Assembly (NCBI RefSeq): GCF_900105515.1
Contig: NZ_FNSY01000001.1
Span: 6,250,001 to 6,314,000, forward strand
Direction of reading: 5' to 3'
Source of the DNA: Streptomyces sp. 2131.1
GTDB taxonomy: Bacteria > Actinomycetota > Actinomycetes > Streptomycetales > Streptomycetaceae
DNA length: 64,000 nt
Shown: positions 42,527-52,269 of the stretch, in pieces
Numbering within the stretch: position 1 is the first letter of the stretch
Layout of the letters: each line of letters begins with the position of its first letter
Program-made: the position numbers and the translations under genes
Notes under the pieces: model-generated
Seen by the model: only the letters and a program-made list of their open reading frames with translations
Told to the model about the DNA's origin: nothing
Database searches by the model: none

Positions 42527-44035
42527 TCAGTGCTCGCAGAGGGAGAACTCCCGCTCGTAGAGCTGCTCGTTGTGCTCGTCCACGAAGAACTTCCGCTCCC
42601 GCATGAGCTGTTCGCGGTACTCCTCGGCCTGTTCGAGCGTCATGGTAGACGTGTCGGACCACGGCTGCTGCGGCGGTATGTCGGAGGTCGAGACGATCGT
42701 ACGCTCCGGGTCGACCAGGAAGAACGCGAGGATCTTGCGGTGCCCGGGACGGGCGGGGTCCGCGAGACGGAACGAACCGACCCGGTGCTGGAGGACGTTC
42801 GGGAACGCCAGGCAGCGGCCCGCCGGGGTGGATGCCGATCCCAGCAGCTGGTTCAGCGCGTCATCGTCCTCCAGGCCGTACACCTCACGCACGCCGTCGT
42901 CGTCGTTCTGCTCGTACTCGGGCTCGTCGAGCGCGGTACGGAAGCTCAGCCGGCTGTCCGTGATGTTCTCGCTGTCCCAGTAATAGATGCCGGTCGACAC
43001 GATCCGCTCGTTCAGCATGCCCTCGACATGCCAGGAACCCCCGGCATACTCGGGCTTCTCCGGAGTCAGGTGGATGGTGGCGAGCTTGACGATGACCTGG
43101 AGGCGGCGTCCGCGCAGGTCGACCGGGGCGAATCCGTCCGGCAGCGCGGGCGGGGCGTAGTCCGGGGCGTCCGGGATTGCCGGCCGCCGGTTCTCGTACC
43201 AGTCGTCCAGGGCCTCCTCATGCGCCTGGACTGCTTCTTCGTACGCCTCCTTGTCGTTGAACTCCTCCTCCTCCGGGTACTCCGGCTCGTCGTCGTACCA
43301 GCCGTACGGGTCGACCGTGATCCGCAGGGGCCGCGGGTTACGCAGATCCGTGAGTACGTTCTCCAGCAGCGGGCGCATGCGGGCGAACAGGTCGGGCAGG
43401 ACGTCGGTCAGTTCGCGATGGTCCTCGGGGTGGACGTTGTTCACGTACGAACGGAACGCCACCTCGCCGTCCGCGCCGACCTCGACATCCGAGGGCAGCC
43501 ACTGGAACATGTCCGAGAACTCGTGCTTCGAGTAACTGCTCGTCGGGTTCTCCCAGGCGCGCTCCGGTCCGCCGCTCACGCCTCGTACCAGGCAGAACAG
43601 CGAGGGGTGCACCAGGTCGAGCACCTGGCCGTCCGAGCCCGGGTGCCAGTCCTTCTCCTCCTCGGGGACCTCCTCCAGCACCCGGACAGCCTCGCGCAGC
43701 CGTGACCGCAGCTCGTCGTCGATCAGCGTGTCCGACTGCCAGACGCCGTCGACTGCGGAGACCTCGATCCCGGTCCGCTCGTCCCGCAGCCGCGCGTAGT
43801 GCGCGAGCTCGGCCAGCACGTAGCGGATCTGGGCCTCGGTGAGCCCTTGGGCCATCGCCTCGCACGTCCACCGGGCCACGATGCCGGGGTCGTTCATCTT
43901 GTCGAACCATCCCGGCTTCGCCCGGAGGTGCGCGCTGCACCCGATCATCTCCAGCTCCCGCAGGGTCCGGGGCGTCGCGTACAACGCGGAGCGGGAGGCT
44001 TGGAACGGCAGCGGAAAGGCGGTCGGGCCGGTCAA
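42527..44035 (-). CDS. DUF4246 family protein, possible 2-oxoglutarate/Fe(II) oxygenase
   Basis: A 502-residue soluble acidic protein of family DUF4246, known mostly from fungi and actinobacteria and without assigned function. The C-terminal half contains SWHVEGMLNERIVSTGIYYW, then a much later LQHRVGSFRL followed by GHRKILAFFL. This gives HxE, a distal His and a downstream Arg in the order of Fe(II)/2-oxoglutarate oxygenases, so I suggest that chemistry. The start is TTG 44035, chosen because GGAAGGAACC lies upstream and the frame before that is not protein-like; this start is tentative. It is separated from the SpoIIE phosphatase gene by 76 bp on the same strand. Confidence 0.72.
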   Translation of the reverse strand: MTGPTAFPLPFQASRSALYATPRTLRELEMIGCSAHLRAKPGWFDKMNDPGIVARWTCEAMAQGLTEAQIRYVLAELAHYARLRDERTGIEVSAVDGVWQSDTLIDDELRSRLREAVRVLEEVPEEEKDWHPGSDGQVLDLVHPSLFCLVRGVSGGPERAWENPTSSYSKHEFSDMFQWLPSDVEVGADGEVAFRSYVNNVHPEDHRELTDVLPDLFARMRPLLENVLTDLRNPRPLRITVDPYGWYDDEPEYPEEEEFNDKEAYEEAVQAHEEALDDWYENRRPAIPDAPDYAPPALPDGFAPVDLRGRRLQVIVKLATIHLTPEKPEYAGGSWHVEGMLNERIVSTGIYYWDSENITDSRLSFRTALDEPEYEQNDDDGVREVYGLEDDDALNQLLGSASTPAGRCLAFPNVLQHRVGSFRLADPARPGHRKILAFFLVDPERTIVSTSDIPPQQPWSDTSTMTLEQAEEYREQLMRERKFFVDEHNEQLYEREFSLCEH

Positions 44036-44111
44036 CTCTTCGGTTCCTTCCAGGCGGTGAGCAGTGGCCGGAAGAATACGGGAGCCGACTGACAACGCCC
44101 CCGGGCGCCGT

Positions 44112-45824
44112 TTACGCGGTCCGGCGCAGTGCCAGGAGCGTCGCGTCGTCCGTGCGGTGCGGGCCGTCCAAGTGGGCGACGAGCCGTTCGACGTAGCCCT
44201 GGAGACCGGCATGGCCGAGGCCCGGGGCGGCCTCCCGGAAGCAGTATTCCGCCGCCTGGAGGAATCGGCGCGTGTCCGACTCCGGGTCGGCCGGACGGCG
44301 CTCGGTCAGACCGTCGGAGTACATGAGCACGATGTCGTCGGTCTCCAGCGGCGTCTCCGTGGCGCTGTAGACCGTGTTCGGCATGACGCCCAGCGTGAGG
44401 CCGGGGCCCCCGGCGGGCGCCGGGAGTTGGGACGCGCGGCCGTCGCGCAGGAGAACCGGGCGCGGATGCCCGGCACAGGTCCACCGCAGCAGGCTGAGAT
44501 CCGGGTGGTAGCGGGCGATGATCGCGGTGGCCGTGGACTCCCTGTCGTCGGCGCAGGCCACCTCGTTGAGCCACTGGGTCAACAGCTCGACGGGCTGAGA
44601 GGTGTACGCGAGGCCCGCGAGCGCGTACCGGAGCTTGGCCATCAGGGTGACCGCCGCCAGGCCGTGGCCGCGGGCGTCGCCCAGCGCGACCAGGAGGCGG
44701 CCGTCGGGCAGGCCGCGGGCCTTGTACCAGTCGCCGCCGACCCCGGCCCCGGGTGCGTCGGGGCGGTAGACGGCCGCCGCCTCCAGCCCGAAGTTCTCCA
44801 GTTCGTCCTGGAAATGGGGGAGCACCGCGTCGCGCAGGACGTCGGCGACCTCCGCGACGGCCTCGGCACGCTCGTGCTCACGGCGCGCGTCGCGTTCGGC
44901 GCGCCGTGCCGCCTCGCGCCGCCACCGGTCCGTGGTGACGTCGATGAGGACGGCCCGCAGCGCCCACACCAGGCCGCCGGGGACGATGCGCACGGGCTCG
45001 GCGACCATCCGGAACACCCGCTCGCCGCCCCGGAAGCGCAGCTCGCAGTCGGTGGTGCGCTTTCGCAGGATGACGTCGTACAGCGCCTGGTACAGCGTGG
45101 ACCGGCTGTCCGGTGTGACGGCCGTGGCCAGCTCGCACAGGCTGGGCTCGGGCGCGTCGTCGGCGAGGCCGAGGATCTGACGGAAGCCGCGGGAGGGCTG
45201 GACGCCGTCGTCGGCGAGGTTCCACTCCACCCAGCACGTGCGTACGAGCTGCTGGGCCGCGGCGGCCATACGGAGCCGGCCGCCCGGTTCCCAGGTCAGC
45301 AGGAAGTGGTCGCCACAAGGTGCGACGCGCACCTCGGCGCTGATCCGCACCGGCCCGGTACGGGTCCGCACCAGCCACTCCACCGTGTCGCTCTGCTGCG
45401 GCGCGCGCTGGTGGTACGCGTCGGCCAGCATCCCCGGAATGGCCGTGGAGGCCAGCGAAGGGATGCGTTCGAACAGCGGCACCGGCCCCGTCCACGGCGG
45501 CACGGCGTCATCGGGGAACCGGGAGGCCGCGTACTCACGGGCCGTGGCGTTGCGGGCGAGTAGGACGATGTCTTGGACCTCGCCGTCCGCACCGACCACG
45601 GGGGCCAGGAGCAGGGCCGCCATCGGGAGGGCGTCGAGCACGTCCTGGCAGGTGGGCGGGACCGCGAACGGGACGGCCGGGGGTGCGGGATTGGGCAGGC
45701 CGGGCCCGTAGCGCTCGGTGTACGCGGTGACGCGGCGCCGCTGCGCGTCCAGCAGGGCCCGGATCGCCCGCAGTTCCAGACGTGCGCGCGGGCCCTCCGC
45801 CGGAGGGGGAACGTCCACGGGCAT
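44112..45824 (-). CDS. PAS-domain SpoIIE/PP2C-family protein phosphatase
   Basis: A 570-residue signalling protein. Residues about 55-310 hold two PAS-like segments (GFRQILGLADDAPEPSLCELA, then FRGGERVFRMVAEPVRIVPGG). The C-terminal PP2C domain has GVGGDWYKARGLPDGRLLVA, GDARGHGLAAV, YSDGLTE and DDATLLALR. In Streptomyces such proteins dephosphorylate anti-anti-sigma factors to tune sigma-B-type stress responses. In GGDWYD the last Asp, often a metal neighbour, is Lys here, while the main metal-binding Asp residues remain. The start is ATG 45824, with GAGAGG 7 nt upstream; ATG 45869 is possible. Confidence 0.85.
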   Translation of the reverse strand: MPVDVPPPAEGPRARLELRAIRALLDAQRRRVTAYTERYGPGLPNPAPPAVPFAVPPTCQDVLDALPMAALLLAPVVGADGEVQDIVLLARNATAREYAASRFPDDAVPPWTGPVPLFERIPSLASTAIPGMLADAYHQRAPQQSDTVEWLVRTRTGPVRISAEVRVAPCGDHFLLTWEPGGRLRMAAAAQQLVRTCWVEWNLADDGVQPSRGFRQILGLADDAPEPSLCELATAVTPDSRSTLYQALYDVILRKRTTDCELRFRGGERVFRMVAEPVRIVPGGLVWALRAVLIDVTTDRWRREAARRAERDARREHERAEAVAEVADVLRDAVLPHFQDELENFGLEAAAVYRPDAPGAGVGGDWYKARGLPDGRLLVALGDARGHGLAAVTLMAKLRYALAGLAYTSQPVELLTQWLNEVACADDRESTATAIIARYHPDLSLLRWTCAGHPRPVLLRDGRASQLPAPAGGPGLTLGVMPNTVYSATETPLETDDIVLMYSDGLTERRPADPESDTRRFLQAAEYCFREAAPGLGHAGLQGYVERLVAHLDGPHRTDDATLLALRRTA

Positions 45825-46010
45825 GTCGTGCCTCTCGGTGCGGGTGTACGGGCGGCGCCGGAACAGCATCGGGGCGGGTGGGCGGGGGTGCCAGTCGGGA
45901 TAGGCCGGTGGTGGCGGCGGCGGTGCGTTGCGGTGGAGCGGGGCCCGTCGCCCGGCCCGGGATCCGCACCCGCGACCGCCCCCCGGCCCCGCATCCCGCG
46001 ACCGCCCCGC

Positions 46011-46808
46011 TCAGGCCGCCGCGGCCGGCAGCCGGCTGTCCACCGAGTCCAGGAACAGCACGACGGTGAGCAGCGCGCCGCTGGTGGCCGGGCAGATCGC
46101 GTACCGCGTCATCTGCTCGTCCAGCTCGGACAGCAGGCGGCGGCCCTCGGGCATCCCCGCGCCGCCGGCGGCCAGGACCGTGGCGGCGTCCTCCTGGACC
46201 ATCCGCAGCGCCAGCGGCCCCTTGTCGCGTACCACCCGCTCGTCGTCCATCGCCGCCATCAGGGTCAGCAGCGCGTCGAGCTGCGCGGTGTCCTCGGTGA
46301 CACCCCGCGTGCGGGCCTCGCGCACGGCGGAGAGCGCGGCCTCGGTGGCGGTGAGGCCGTCCCATGTGGTCCGGCCCGACAGCAAGGGGCGGCTGTCTCG
46401 GACGTCCTCGGACGGTGCGACCTGCTCGTCGAGGGCGACGGCCCGCGTACAGGCGTCCCGGGTGCCGGCGGCGCCGCGCGTCCACGCGGCCGTCAGCAGG
46501 CACAGCGCGCGGGCTGCCGCGTCGAAGCCGTGCAGGGACGCGGTGTGCGGCACCTGGTCCTGGGCGGCGCGGCACGCGTCGGAGAGCCTGCCGATGTCCG
46601 TCCCGGCCGCGGCGGCCGCGCGCAGCGGGCCGTGGAGCCGCACCCCGACGTCGACGAGTGACGAGAACACCGAGTTGGCGGGCGTCTGCGCGGTACGGCA
46701 GTCGGGCAGTCCCGGCTTGGGCGTCAGGAACACCTCGCGGGTGAAGGCCGCGACGGCGAGGTCCGCGAGGCCGTCTGCGTCGATCCGGGGCAGGTGCTGG
46801 GAGGGCAT
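46011..46808 (-). CDS. CitG/MdcB-like triphosphoribosyl-dephospho-CoA synthase
   Basis: A 265-residue all-helical protein of the CitG/MdcB family, which makes the prosthetic-group precursor of citrate lyase or malonate decarboxylase. Family features: TREVFLTPKPGLPD near the start (family usually VxxKPGLVD), HGFDAAARALCLLTAAW, and VVRDKGPLALRMVQEDAATVL. No acyl-carrier or lyase subunits are nearby; instead it follows the urea carboxylase and allophanate hydrolase genes on the same strand, behind a hairpin. Its real substrate is therefore open. The start is ATG 46808 with GGAAG upstream; GTG 46823 is possible. Confidence 0.7.
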   Translation of the reverse strand: MPSQHLPRIDADGLADLAVAAFTREVFLTPKPGLPDCRTAQTPANSVFSSLVDVGVRLHGPLRAAAAAGTDIGRLSDACRAAQDQVPHTASLHGFDAAARALCLLTAAWTRGAAGTRDACTRAVALDEQVAPSEDVRDSRPLLSGRTTWDGLTATEAALSAVREARTRGVTEDTAQLDALLTLMAAMDDERVVRDKGPLALRMVQEDAATVLAAGGAGMPEGRRLLSELDEQMTRYAICPATSGALLTVVLFLDSVDSRLPAAAA

Positions 46809-46882
46809 GCGTATCGCTTCCACTGGGCGGGGCGGGCGGACAGGCCCGGCGGCGCGGCCGGGCTACCGCTTCATGCCCGCTG

Positions 46883-46916
46883 CCGGAGGGGCAAACCGGG
46901 ACGAAAGGCCCTCCGG
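46883..46916. terminator. Hairpin after the allophanate hydrolase gene
   Basis: CCGGAGGG and CCCTCCGG form an 8-bp stem around an 18-nt loop, 30 bp past the stop of the allophanate hydrolase gene and before the CitG-like gene. It could end the urea operon or only attenuate it. Confidence 0.5.
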
Positions 46917-46945
46917 TGCGGGCCCTCCGCCCCCACCCCGCACCG

Positions 46946-48661
46946 TCAGCCGGTCGCCGCCTCCCCAGCCGAGTCCAGGTAGGCCCGCCAGCCGCCGTGC
47001 TCCGTGATGTCGGTGCCCCCGGCCGCGGAGTCCGGGTCGCACTGGAACCCGAGGACCCAGCTCCCCTCCGCCAGTTCGACTCGGCCGAGGGACATGGGCG
47101 CGGGGAGCGCGGCGAGGAAGCGCCCGAGGGCGGCGGGGGAGAGGGTCCACCGCTCACCGCCGATGGGTGCGCCGCCCCCGGGGCCGACCCGGACGAGGCC
47201 CGGCTTGGGCGGCGTGGTCCCGAGCGCCGTGAGCCGGTAGGCGGCCGTGGTGGTCACCTCACCGGCGTACCGGGCACCGGAATCGGTGAGCTGGTGGTTG
47301 AGCGGCTGCCCGGACAGATGGGCACCGAACACCGCGAGGTCCACGCCGCACCCCGGCAGGGGCTCCGGTGCCTGCTCACCGGTGAGCAGGGCGGCGATGT
47401 CCAGGGCCGGCTGGTCCTCGAAGGCGCGGGTGACGACGCTGACGCCGAACGGGCTGCCGTCGGCCTCCCCGGCCGGGACGGCGACCGCCGCCATGTCCAG
47501 CAGGTTCACGAAGTTCGTGTAGGTGCCCAGCCGCGAGTTGACGGCCACCGGGTCGGCGAGCACCTCGGCGATGTCGGGGTGCCCGGTGGTTGTGGGCAGC
47601 AGCAGCGCGTCGTAGCCGGAGAGAGCCCGGCGCGCCATCGCCCGATACCGGTCCAGGCGCTCCTGGTCGGCGGACAGGGCGTGGGCCGGCAGACCGGCGG
47701 CGCCGAGAATGATCCCGGCGACCGTGGGGTCCGCCGCCGACGGATCGCCGGCGATGAACTCGCCGACGGCCGCGTAGCGTTCGGCGACCAGCGCCCCGTC
47801 GTAGAGCAGCCGGGCCGCCAGCAGCAGCGGTGACACGTCGACGACTGCGGTCGTGGCGCCGGCGGCCTCCACCTGTTTGACGGCCGCCGCGAACGCGGCG
47901 CGCCCACCGTCCGACAGCGGGGCGAGGTCCTCCTCGCGGGGCACGGCGATCCGGGGCCGGGACGGGGCCGCCAGACGGACGTCGTCCGGCCAGGCGCGGC
48001 TGCGGGGATCGCCGTCGTCCGGGCCCGTCATGACGCCGACGGCCCGCTGGGCCCCGGTGAGCGTCCGGGCGAACACCGTGACCGCGTCGTAGGAGCGGGC
48101 GGCGGGGACCACCCCGGTAGTGGGCACCAGGCCCAGGGTCGGCTTGATACCGACGATGCCGTTGAGGGCGGCGGGGACGCGTCCGGAGCCCGCCGTGTCG
48201 GTGCCGAGCGCGATGTCCGCGATCCCGAGGGCCACGGCGACCGCCGAACCGGAACTGGAGCCGCCGGAGATCTTTTCGGGGCGCAGGGCGTTGCGCACGG
48301 GTCCGTAGGGGCTGCGGGTCCCGACCAGGCCGGTGGCGAACTGGTCCAGATTGGTCTTGCCCAGCACGACCGCGCCCGCGTCCAGCAGCCGCCGTACGGC
48401 AGGCGCGTCCGCCTCCGGGGTGTACGCGAAGGCCGGACAGGCGGCCGTGGTGGGCAGCCCGGCGACATCGATGTTGTCCTTCACCGCGACCAGGACGCCC
48501 GCCAGGGGCAGCGGCTCCCCTGCGGCCAGCCGGGCGTCCAGGGCGGTGGCCTCCGCCAGGACGTCCGCCTCCGGGCGCAGGGTGATCCACACCTCAGGGC
48601 GGTCGGCCCCGGCGATGCGGCGGTAGGCGGCGGTGACGCGTGCGACGCAGCTCTGGGTCAC
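46946..48661 (-). CDS. atzF: Allophanate hydrolase (AtzF type)
   Basis: A 571-residue enzyme that hydrolyses allophanate to ammonia and CO2, the second step of ATP-dependent urea breakdown. The amidase domain has the Ser-cisSer-Lys triad: Lys in AVKDNID, cis-Ser in GGSSSGSAVAVALG and nucleophile Ser in LGTDTAGSGRVPA. The last about 120 residues (from LAVFGAHLSGQPLNHQL) form the AtzF C-terminal domain. GTG 48661 overlaps the stop of the urea carboxylase gene by 4 nt, so the two are translationally coupled and made in equal amounts. Confidence 0.92.
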   Translation of the reverse strand: MTQSCVARVTAAYRRIAGADRPEVWITLRPEADVLAEATALDARLAAGEPLPLAGVLVAVKDNIDVAGLPTTAACPAFAYTPEADAPAVRRLLDAGAVVLGKTNLDQFATGLVGTRSPYGPVRNALRPEKISGGSSSGSAVAVALGIADIALGTDTAGSGRVPAALNGIVGIKPTLGLVPTTGVVPAARSYDAVTVFARTLTGAQRAVGVMTGPDDGDPRSRAWPDDVRLAAPSRPRIAVPREEDLAPLSDGGRAAFAAAVKQVEAAGATTAVVDVSPLLLAARLLYDGALVAERYAAVGEFIAGDPSAADPTVAGIILGAAGLPAHALSADQERLDRYRAMARRALSGYDALLLPTTTGHPDIAEVLADPVAVNSRLGTYTNFVNLLDMAAVAVPAGEADGSPFGVSVVTRAFEDQPALDIAALLTGEQAPEPLPGCGVDLAVFGAHLSGQPLNHQLTDSGARYAGEVTTTAAYRLTALGTTPPKPGLVRVGPGGGAPIGGERWTLSPAALGRFLAALPAPMSLGRVELAEGSWVLGFQCDPDSAAGGTDITEHGGWRAYLDSAGEAATG

Positions 48662-51600
48662 GCTGCTTCCTCTCGTGCGACGACGGCCAGCGGGGTGCCG
48701 GCGTCGATCTGCTGTCCGGGGGTGACGAGGACGTCGGTGACGACGCCGTGGGCGGGAGCGCGCACGACGACCTCCATCTTCATGGCTTCCAGGACCAGAA
48801 GGGCCTGACCCGCCTCGACCCGGGTGCCCGGCCCCGCCTCGACCTTCCATACGGTGGAGCTCAGCGGCGCCTCGACCAGCCCCGAGCCCGGCGGCAGGGC
48901 GAGCGCGGCGACGGACTCGGCGGCCTGCTCCGGTTCGGCGCGCGGGGCGAACTCGCCCGCCGCCTCCCACGCCAGGCGCTCCGTCTCGAAGGCGGCGGAC
49001 TGGCGGGTACGGAAGGCGGCGATGTCCTCCGCGTTCTCCCGCAGGAACGCCTCGTGCTCCGCGAGCGAGAAGACACCCGGGCGGATGTCCAGGGCGGTCC
49101 GCCCGGAGGCGAGATCGGCCCGGATGTCCAGGAGTTCGGCCGCTTCGACCGGGTGCCAGATGATCCGGTCGAAGAACCGCAGCAGCCACGGCGTGCCGTC
49201 GGCGAAGGAGCGGGGCGGGCGCAGACCGCCCCACACGGGGACCGTCCGGCCGATGAGCTGGTAGCCGCCTGGGCTCTCCATCCCGTAGACGCACAGGTAC
49301 GAGCCGCCGATGCCCACCCCGGCCTCCGCCGTCCAGGTGCGCGCCGGGTTGTACTTGGTGGTCACCAGGCGGTGGCGCGGATCCAGCGGGGTGGCGGCCG
49401 GAGCGCCGAGATAGACGTCGCCGAGGCCGAGGACGAGATAGCGCGCGTCGAAGACGGTACGGCGTACGTCCTCGACGCTGCCCAGCCCGTTGATGCGGCG
49501 GATGAACTCGATGTTGGACGGGTTCCAGGGCGCGTCGCCGCGCACCGACGCGACGTAGCGGTCGATGGCCTCGTCGACGGTCGGGTCGTCCCAGGACAGC
49601 GGCAGGTGCACCTCCCGGCTCGGCACGCGCAGTTCGGCGGTGGCCGGCAGCTGCTCCTCGGCCTCCCGGAGAAGACCGAGCAGGGTGCGCAGCGGCAGCA
49701 TGTCCGGGTCGGTGTGCAGATGCAGCGACCGTACGCCCGGAGTGGCGTCGACCAGTCCCCGTGGCGCCAGGGCCCGTATGTGTTCGGCGAGGGCGTGGAC
49801 GCGCATCCGCAGGCCCAGGTCGAGGGTCATGGGGCCGTACTCGACGAGGATGTTGTCGTCGGCGCCCCGACGGTACGTGACCTCCGGGGCCGTGCCGGTT
49901 GCGGGGCGGCGGCCGAGCATGCCGTCGTCGCCGTCCGGGCCGCCGGGCGCCGGCAGCGTGAGGAGCGCGGGGGTACGGCGCAGGGCATCGGCGGTCCGCT
50001 CCGTGACGGGGACGAACTGCACGGTGTCGCCCGGCCGCAGCTGACCGGTCTTCCAGCGTTCGCCGCGCACGACGGTGACCGGGCAGGCGAACCCTCCCAG
50101 GCTCGGCCCGTCGGGGCCGAGGATGGCCGGGGTGTCGCCGGTGAGGTTGACCGCGCCGACGGAGTACGCGGTGTCGTGCACGTTGGACGGATGCAGTCCC
50201 GCCTCGCCGCCGTCCGGCCGGGCCCACTCGGGACGGGGACCGACGAGACGCACACCAGTGCGCGCCGACTGGGCGGAGACCTTCCAGTGCGTCCCGTACA
50301 CCGTCGCGATGCCGTCACGGGTGAGGAAGTCCGGTGCGGCGTGCGGGCCTTCGCTGACCGCGATACGCCAGTGGGCCGTGAAGTGCGGACGCGAGCCGCC
50401 GGGAACCGGGGCGGGCGGCAGGGCGTCCGGCGCGGGGGCGGCCGGCCGCAGCACGTCACCGGTGCGCAGGGCGCGGCCGGCGTGGCCGCCGAAGGCCCCG
50501 AGGGCGAAGGTGGCCGCGCTGCCCAGGTAGGCGGGGACGTCGAGACCGCCTCGGACCAAAACGTAGGTGCGCATCCCGGGGCCCTGGGCGGTACCGACGT
50601 CCAGCAGTTGCCCGGCGGCGATTTCGAGCGGCTCCCACAGGGCGGCGGGGCATCCGTCGACGGTGACCGCGGCCGGGGCGCCGGTGACGCAGACGACGGC
50701 CGGCGAGGAGAAGCGCAGCGCGGGCCCCTCCAGCGTGCATTCGAGACCGGGAGCACCCTCCGGGTTGCCGACGGCCGTGTTGCCGAGGCGGAAGGAGAGG
50801 TCGTCCATCGGGCCGCCCGGCGGGATGCCCACCTCCCAGTAGCCGGTGCGCCCCGGCCAGTCCTGCACCGTGGTCTGGGCGCCGCCGCGCTCCACGTCGA
50901 CGCGCGGTCGGGGGTCGCGCAGCCCGGCCAGGGTGGCCGTGGTGTGCCGGGCGTCGAGCACCACCGGCTCGCGGCAGGCGGCGCGCAGCAGCCCGAGGTT
51001 GGTCTCCACCCCGTCCACCACCGTCCCGTCCAGCGCCTCGGCCAGCCGCGCGAACGCCTCCGCCCGGGTGTCACCGGTCGCGACGACCTTGGCGAGCATC
51101 GGGTCGTACGCGGAGGAGACGTGCTGCCCGGTCTCCGCCCAGCCGTCCACGCGTACGCCCTCCGGGAAGCCGACGCGGGTCAGCAGACCGGAGCTGGGCC
51201 GGTGGTCCCGGGCCGGGTCCTCGGCGTAGATCCGCGCCTCGACCGCGTGGCCCCGGGCGTGCGGCTCCGCCAGGAAGCCGCTCTCGCCGCGCGCCAGGCG
51301 CAGCATCCAGGCGACCAGGTCGATGCCGTGGGCCTCCTCGGTCACCGGATGTTCCACCTGGAGGCGGGTGTTGACCTCCAGGAAGTACGCCTCCTCGCGC
51401 ACCGGGTCGTACACGAACTCGACGGTGCCGGCCGAGCGGTAGTCCACCGAGGCGCACAACTCCCGGGCGGCGGTGTGGAGTCCGGCGCGCACATGCGGGG
51501 GCAGGTCCGGTGCCGGGGCCTCCTCCAGCACCTTCTGGTTGCGCCGCTGGAGCGAGCAGTCGCGGTCGCCGAGCACCACGACGGACCCGGCGCCGTCCCC

Positions 51601-52239
51601 GAAGACCTGCACCTCGACGTGGCGGGCGCGCTCCACGTACCGCTCCAGGAAGACCCCGCCGTCGGCGAAGCTGCCCCGGGCCAGCCGCGACACCCCGGCG
51701 AACGCGTCCCGCAGCTCCGCGGGCCCGGCGCACGCCCGCATGCCGATGCCGCCTCCGCCGCCGGTCGCCTTGAGCATCACCGGATAGCCGGTCCGCTCCG
51801 CCGCGCGCAGGGCCTCCTCCTCGTCGGCGAGGAGCCCGCTGCCGGGCAGCAGGGGCACGCCCGCCGCGAGCGCCGCGTCCCGTGCGGTGTGCTTGGCGCC
51901 GAAGACCTCCAGCTGGGCGGGCGTGGGGCCGACGAATGCGAGGCCCGCCTTCTCCACGGCGGCGGCGAACTCCGCGTTCTCGGACAGGAAGCCGTACCCG
52001 GGGTGGATCGCGCCGGCCCCGGTGGCGAGGGCGGCCTCCAGGACCGCGTCGGCGCGCAAATAGCTCTCGGCCGCGGGTGCGGGGCCGAGGCGCACGGCCT
52101 CGTCGGCCATCCGGACGTGCGGGGCGGTGCGGTCGGCATCGGAGTACACGGCCACCGTGCGCAGGCCGAGGGCCTCGGCGCTGCGGATGACACGGCAGGC
52201 GATCTCTCCGCGGTTGGCGATGAGCAGGGTGTCGAACAT
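48658..52239 (-). CDS. uca: Urea carboxylase
   Basis: A 1193-residue biotin enzyme that carboxylates urea to allophanate with ATP and bicarbonate. Domains in order: biotin carboxylase (LIANRGEIACRVIR, GGGGGIGMRA, EVNTRLQVEH), KipA/AHS2-like (TVQDWPGRTGYWEVGIPPGG), KipI/AHS1-like in the second half (FIRRINGLGSVEDVRRTVFD, ARYLVLGLGDVYLGAPA) and a C-terminal biotin carrier with EAMKMEV. The AHS1/AHS2 parts form the carboxyltransferase. ATG 52239 is 9 nt after GAGGAG; the few codons upstream are not needed. It lies 30 bp after the permease gene and overlaps atzF, giving one operon for urea nitrogen use. Confidence 0.94.
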   Translation of the reverse strand: MFDTLLIANRGEIACRVIRSAEALGLRTVAVYSDADRTAPHVRMADEAVRLGPAPAAESYLRADAVLEAALATGAGAIHPGYGFLSENAEFAAAVEKAGLAFVGPTPAQLEVFGAKHTARDAALAAGVPLLPGSGLLADEEEALRAAERTGYPVMLKATGGGGGIGMRACAGPAELRDAFAGVSRLARGSFADGGVFLERYVERARHVEVQVFGDGAGSVVVLGDRDCSLQRRNQKVLEEAPAPDLPPHVRAGLHTAARELCASVDYRSAGTVEFVYDPVREEAYFLEVNTRLQVEHPVTEEAHGIDLVAWMLRLARGESGFLAEPHARGHAVEARIYAEDPARDHRPSSGLLTRVGFPEGVRVDGWAETGQHVSSAYDPMLAKVVATGDTRAEAFARLAEALDGTVVDGVETNLGLLRAACREPVVLDARHTTATLAGLRDPRPRVDVERGGAQTTVQDWPGRTGYWEVGIPPGGPMDDLSFRLGNTAVGNPEGAPGLECTLEGPALRFSSPAVVCVTGAPAAVTVDGCPAALWEPLEIAAGQLLDVGTAQGPGMRTYVLVRGGLDVPAYLGSAATFALGAFGGHAGRALRTGDVLRPAAPAPDALPPAPVPGGSRPHFTAHWRIAVSEGPHAAPDFLTRDGIATVYGTHWKVSAQSARTGVRLVGPRPEWARPDGGEAGLHPSNVHDTAYSVGAVNLTGDTPAILGPDGPSLGGFACPVTVVRGERWKTGQLRPGDTVQFVPVTERTADALRRTPALLTLPAPGGPDGDDGMLGRRPATGTAPEVTYRRGADDNILVEYGPMTLDLGLRMRVHALAEHIRALAPRGLVDATPGVRSLHLHTDPDMLPLRTLLGLLREAEEQLPATAELRVPSREVHLPLSWDDPTVDEAIDRYVASVRGDAPWNPSNIEFIRRINGLGSVEDVRRTVFDARYLVLGLGDVYLGAPAATPLDPRHRLVTTKYNPARTWTAEAGVGIGGSYLCVYGMESPGGYQLIGRTVPVWGGLRPPRSFADGTPWLLRFFDRIIWHPVEAAELLDIRADLASGRTALDIRPGVFSLAEHEAFLRENAEDIAAFRTRQSAAFETERLAWEAAGEFAPRAEPEQAAESVAALALPPGSGLVEAPLSSTVWKVEAGPGTRVEAGQALLVLEAMKMEVVVRAPAHGVVTDVLVTPGQQIDAGTPLAVVAREEAA

Positions 52240-52269
52240 GGCGGCAACTCCTCGGTAAGGCACCGGGGT

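Noticed and set aside
46946..50227. 1093-codon minus frame through allophanate hydrolase
   Set aside because: Only the part from GTG 48661 is allophanate hydrolase; the rest is out of frame with urea carboxylase.
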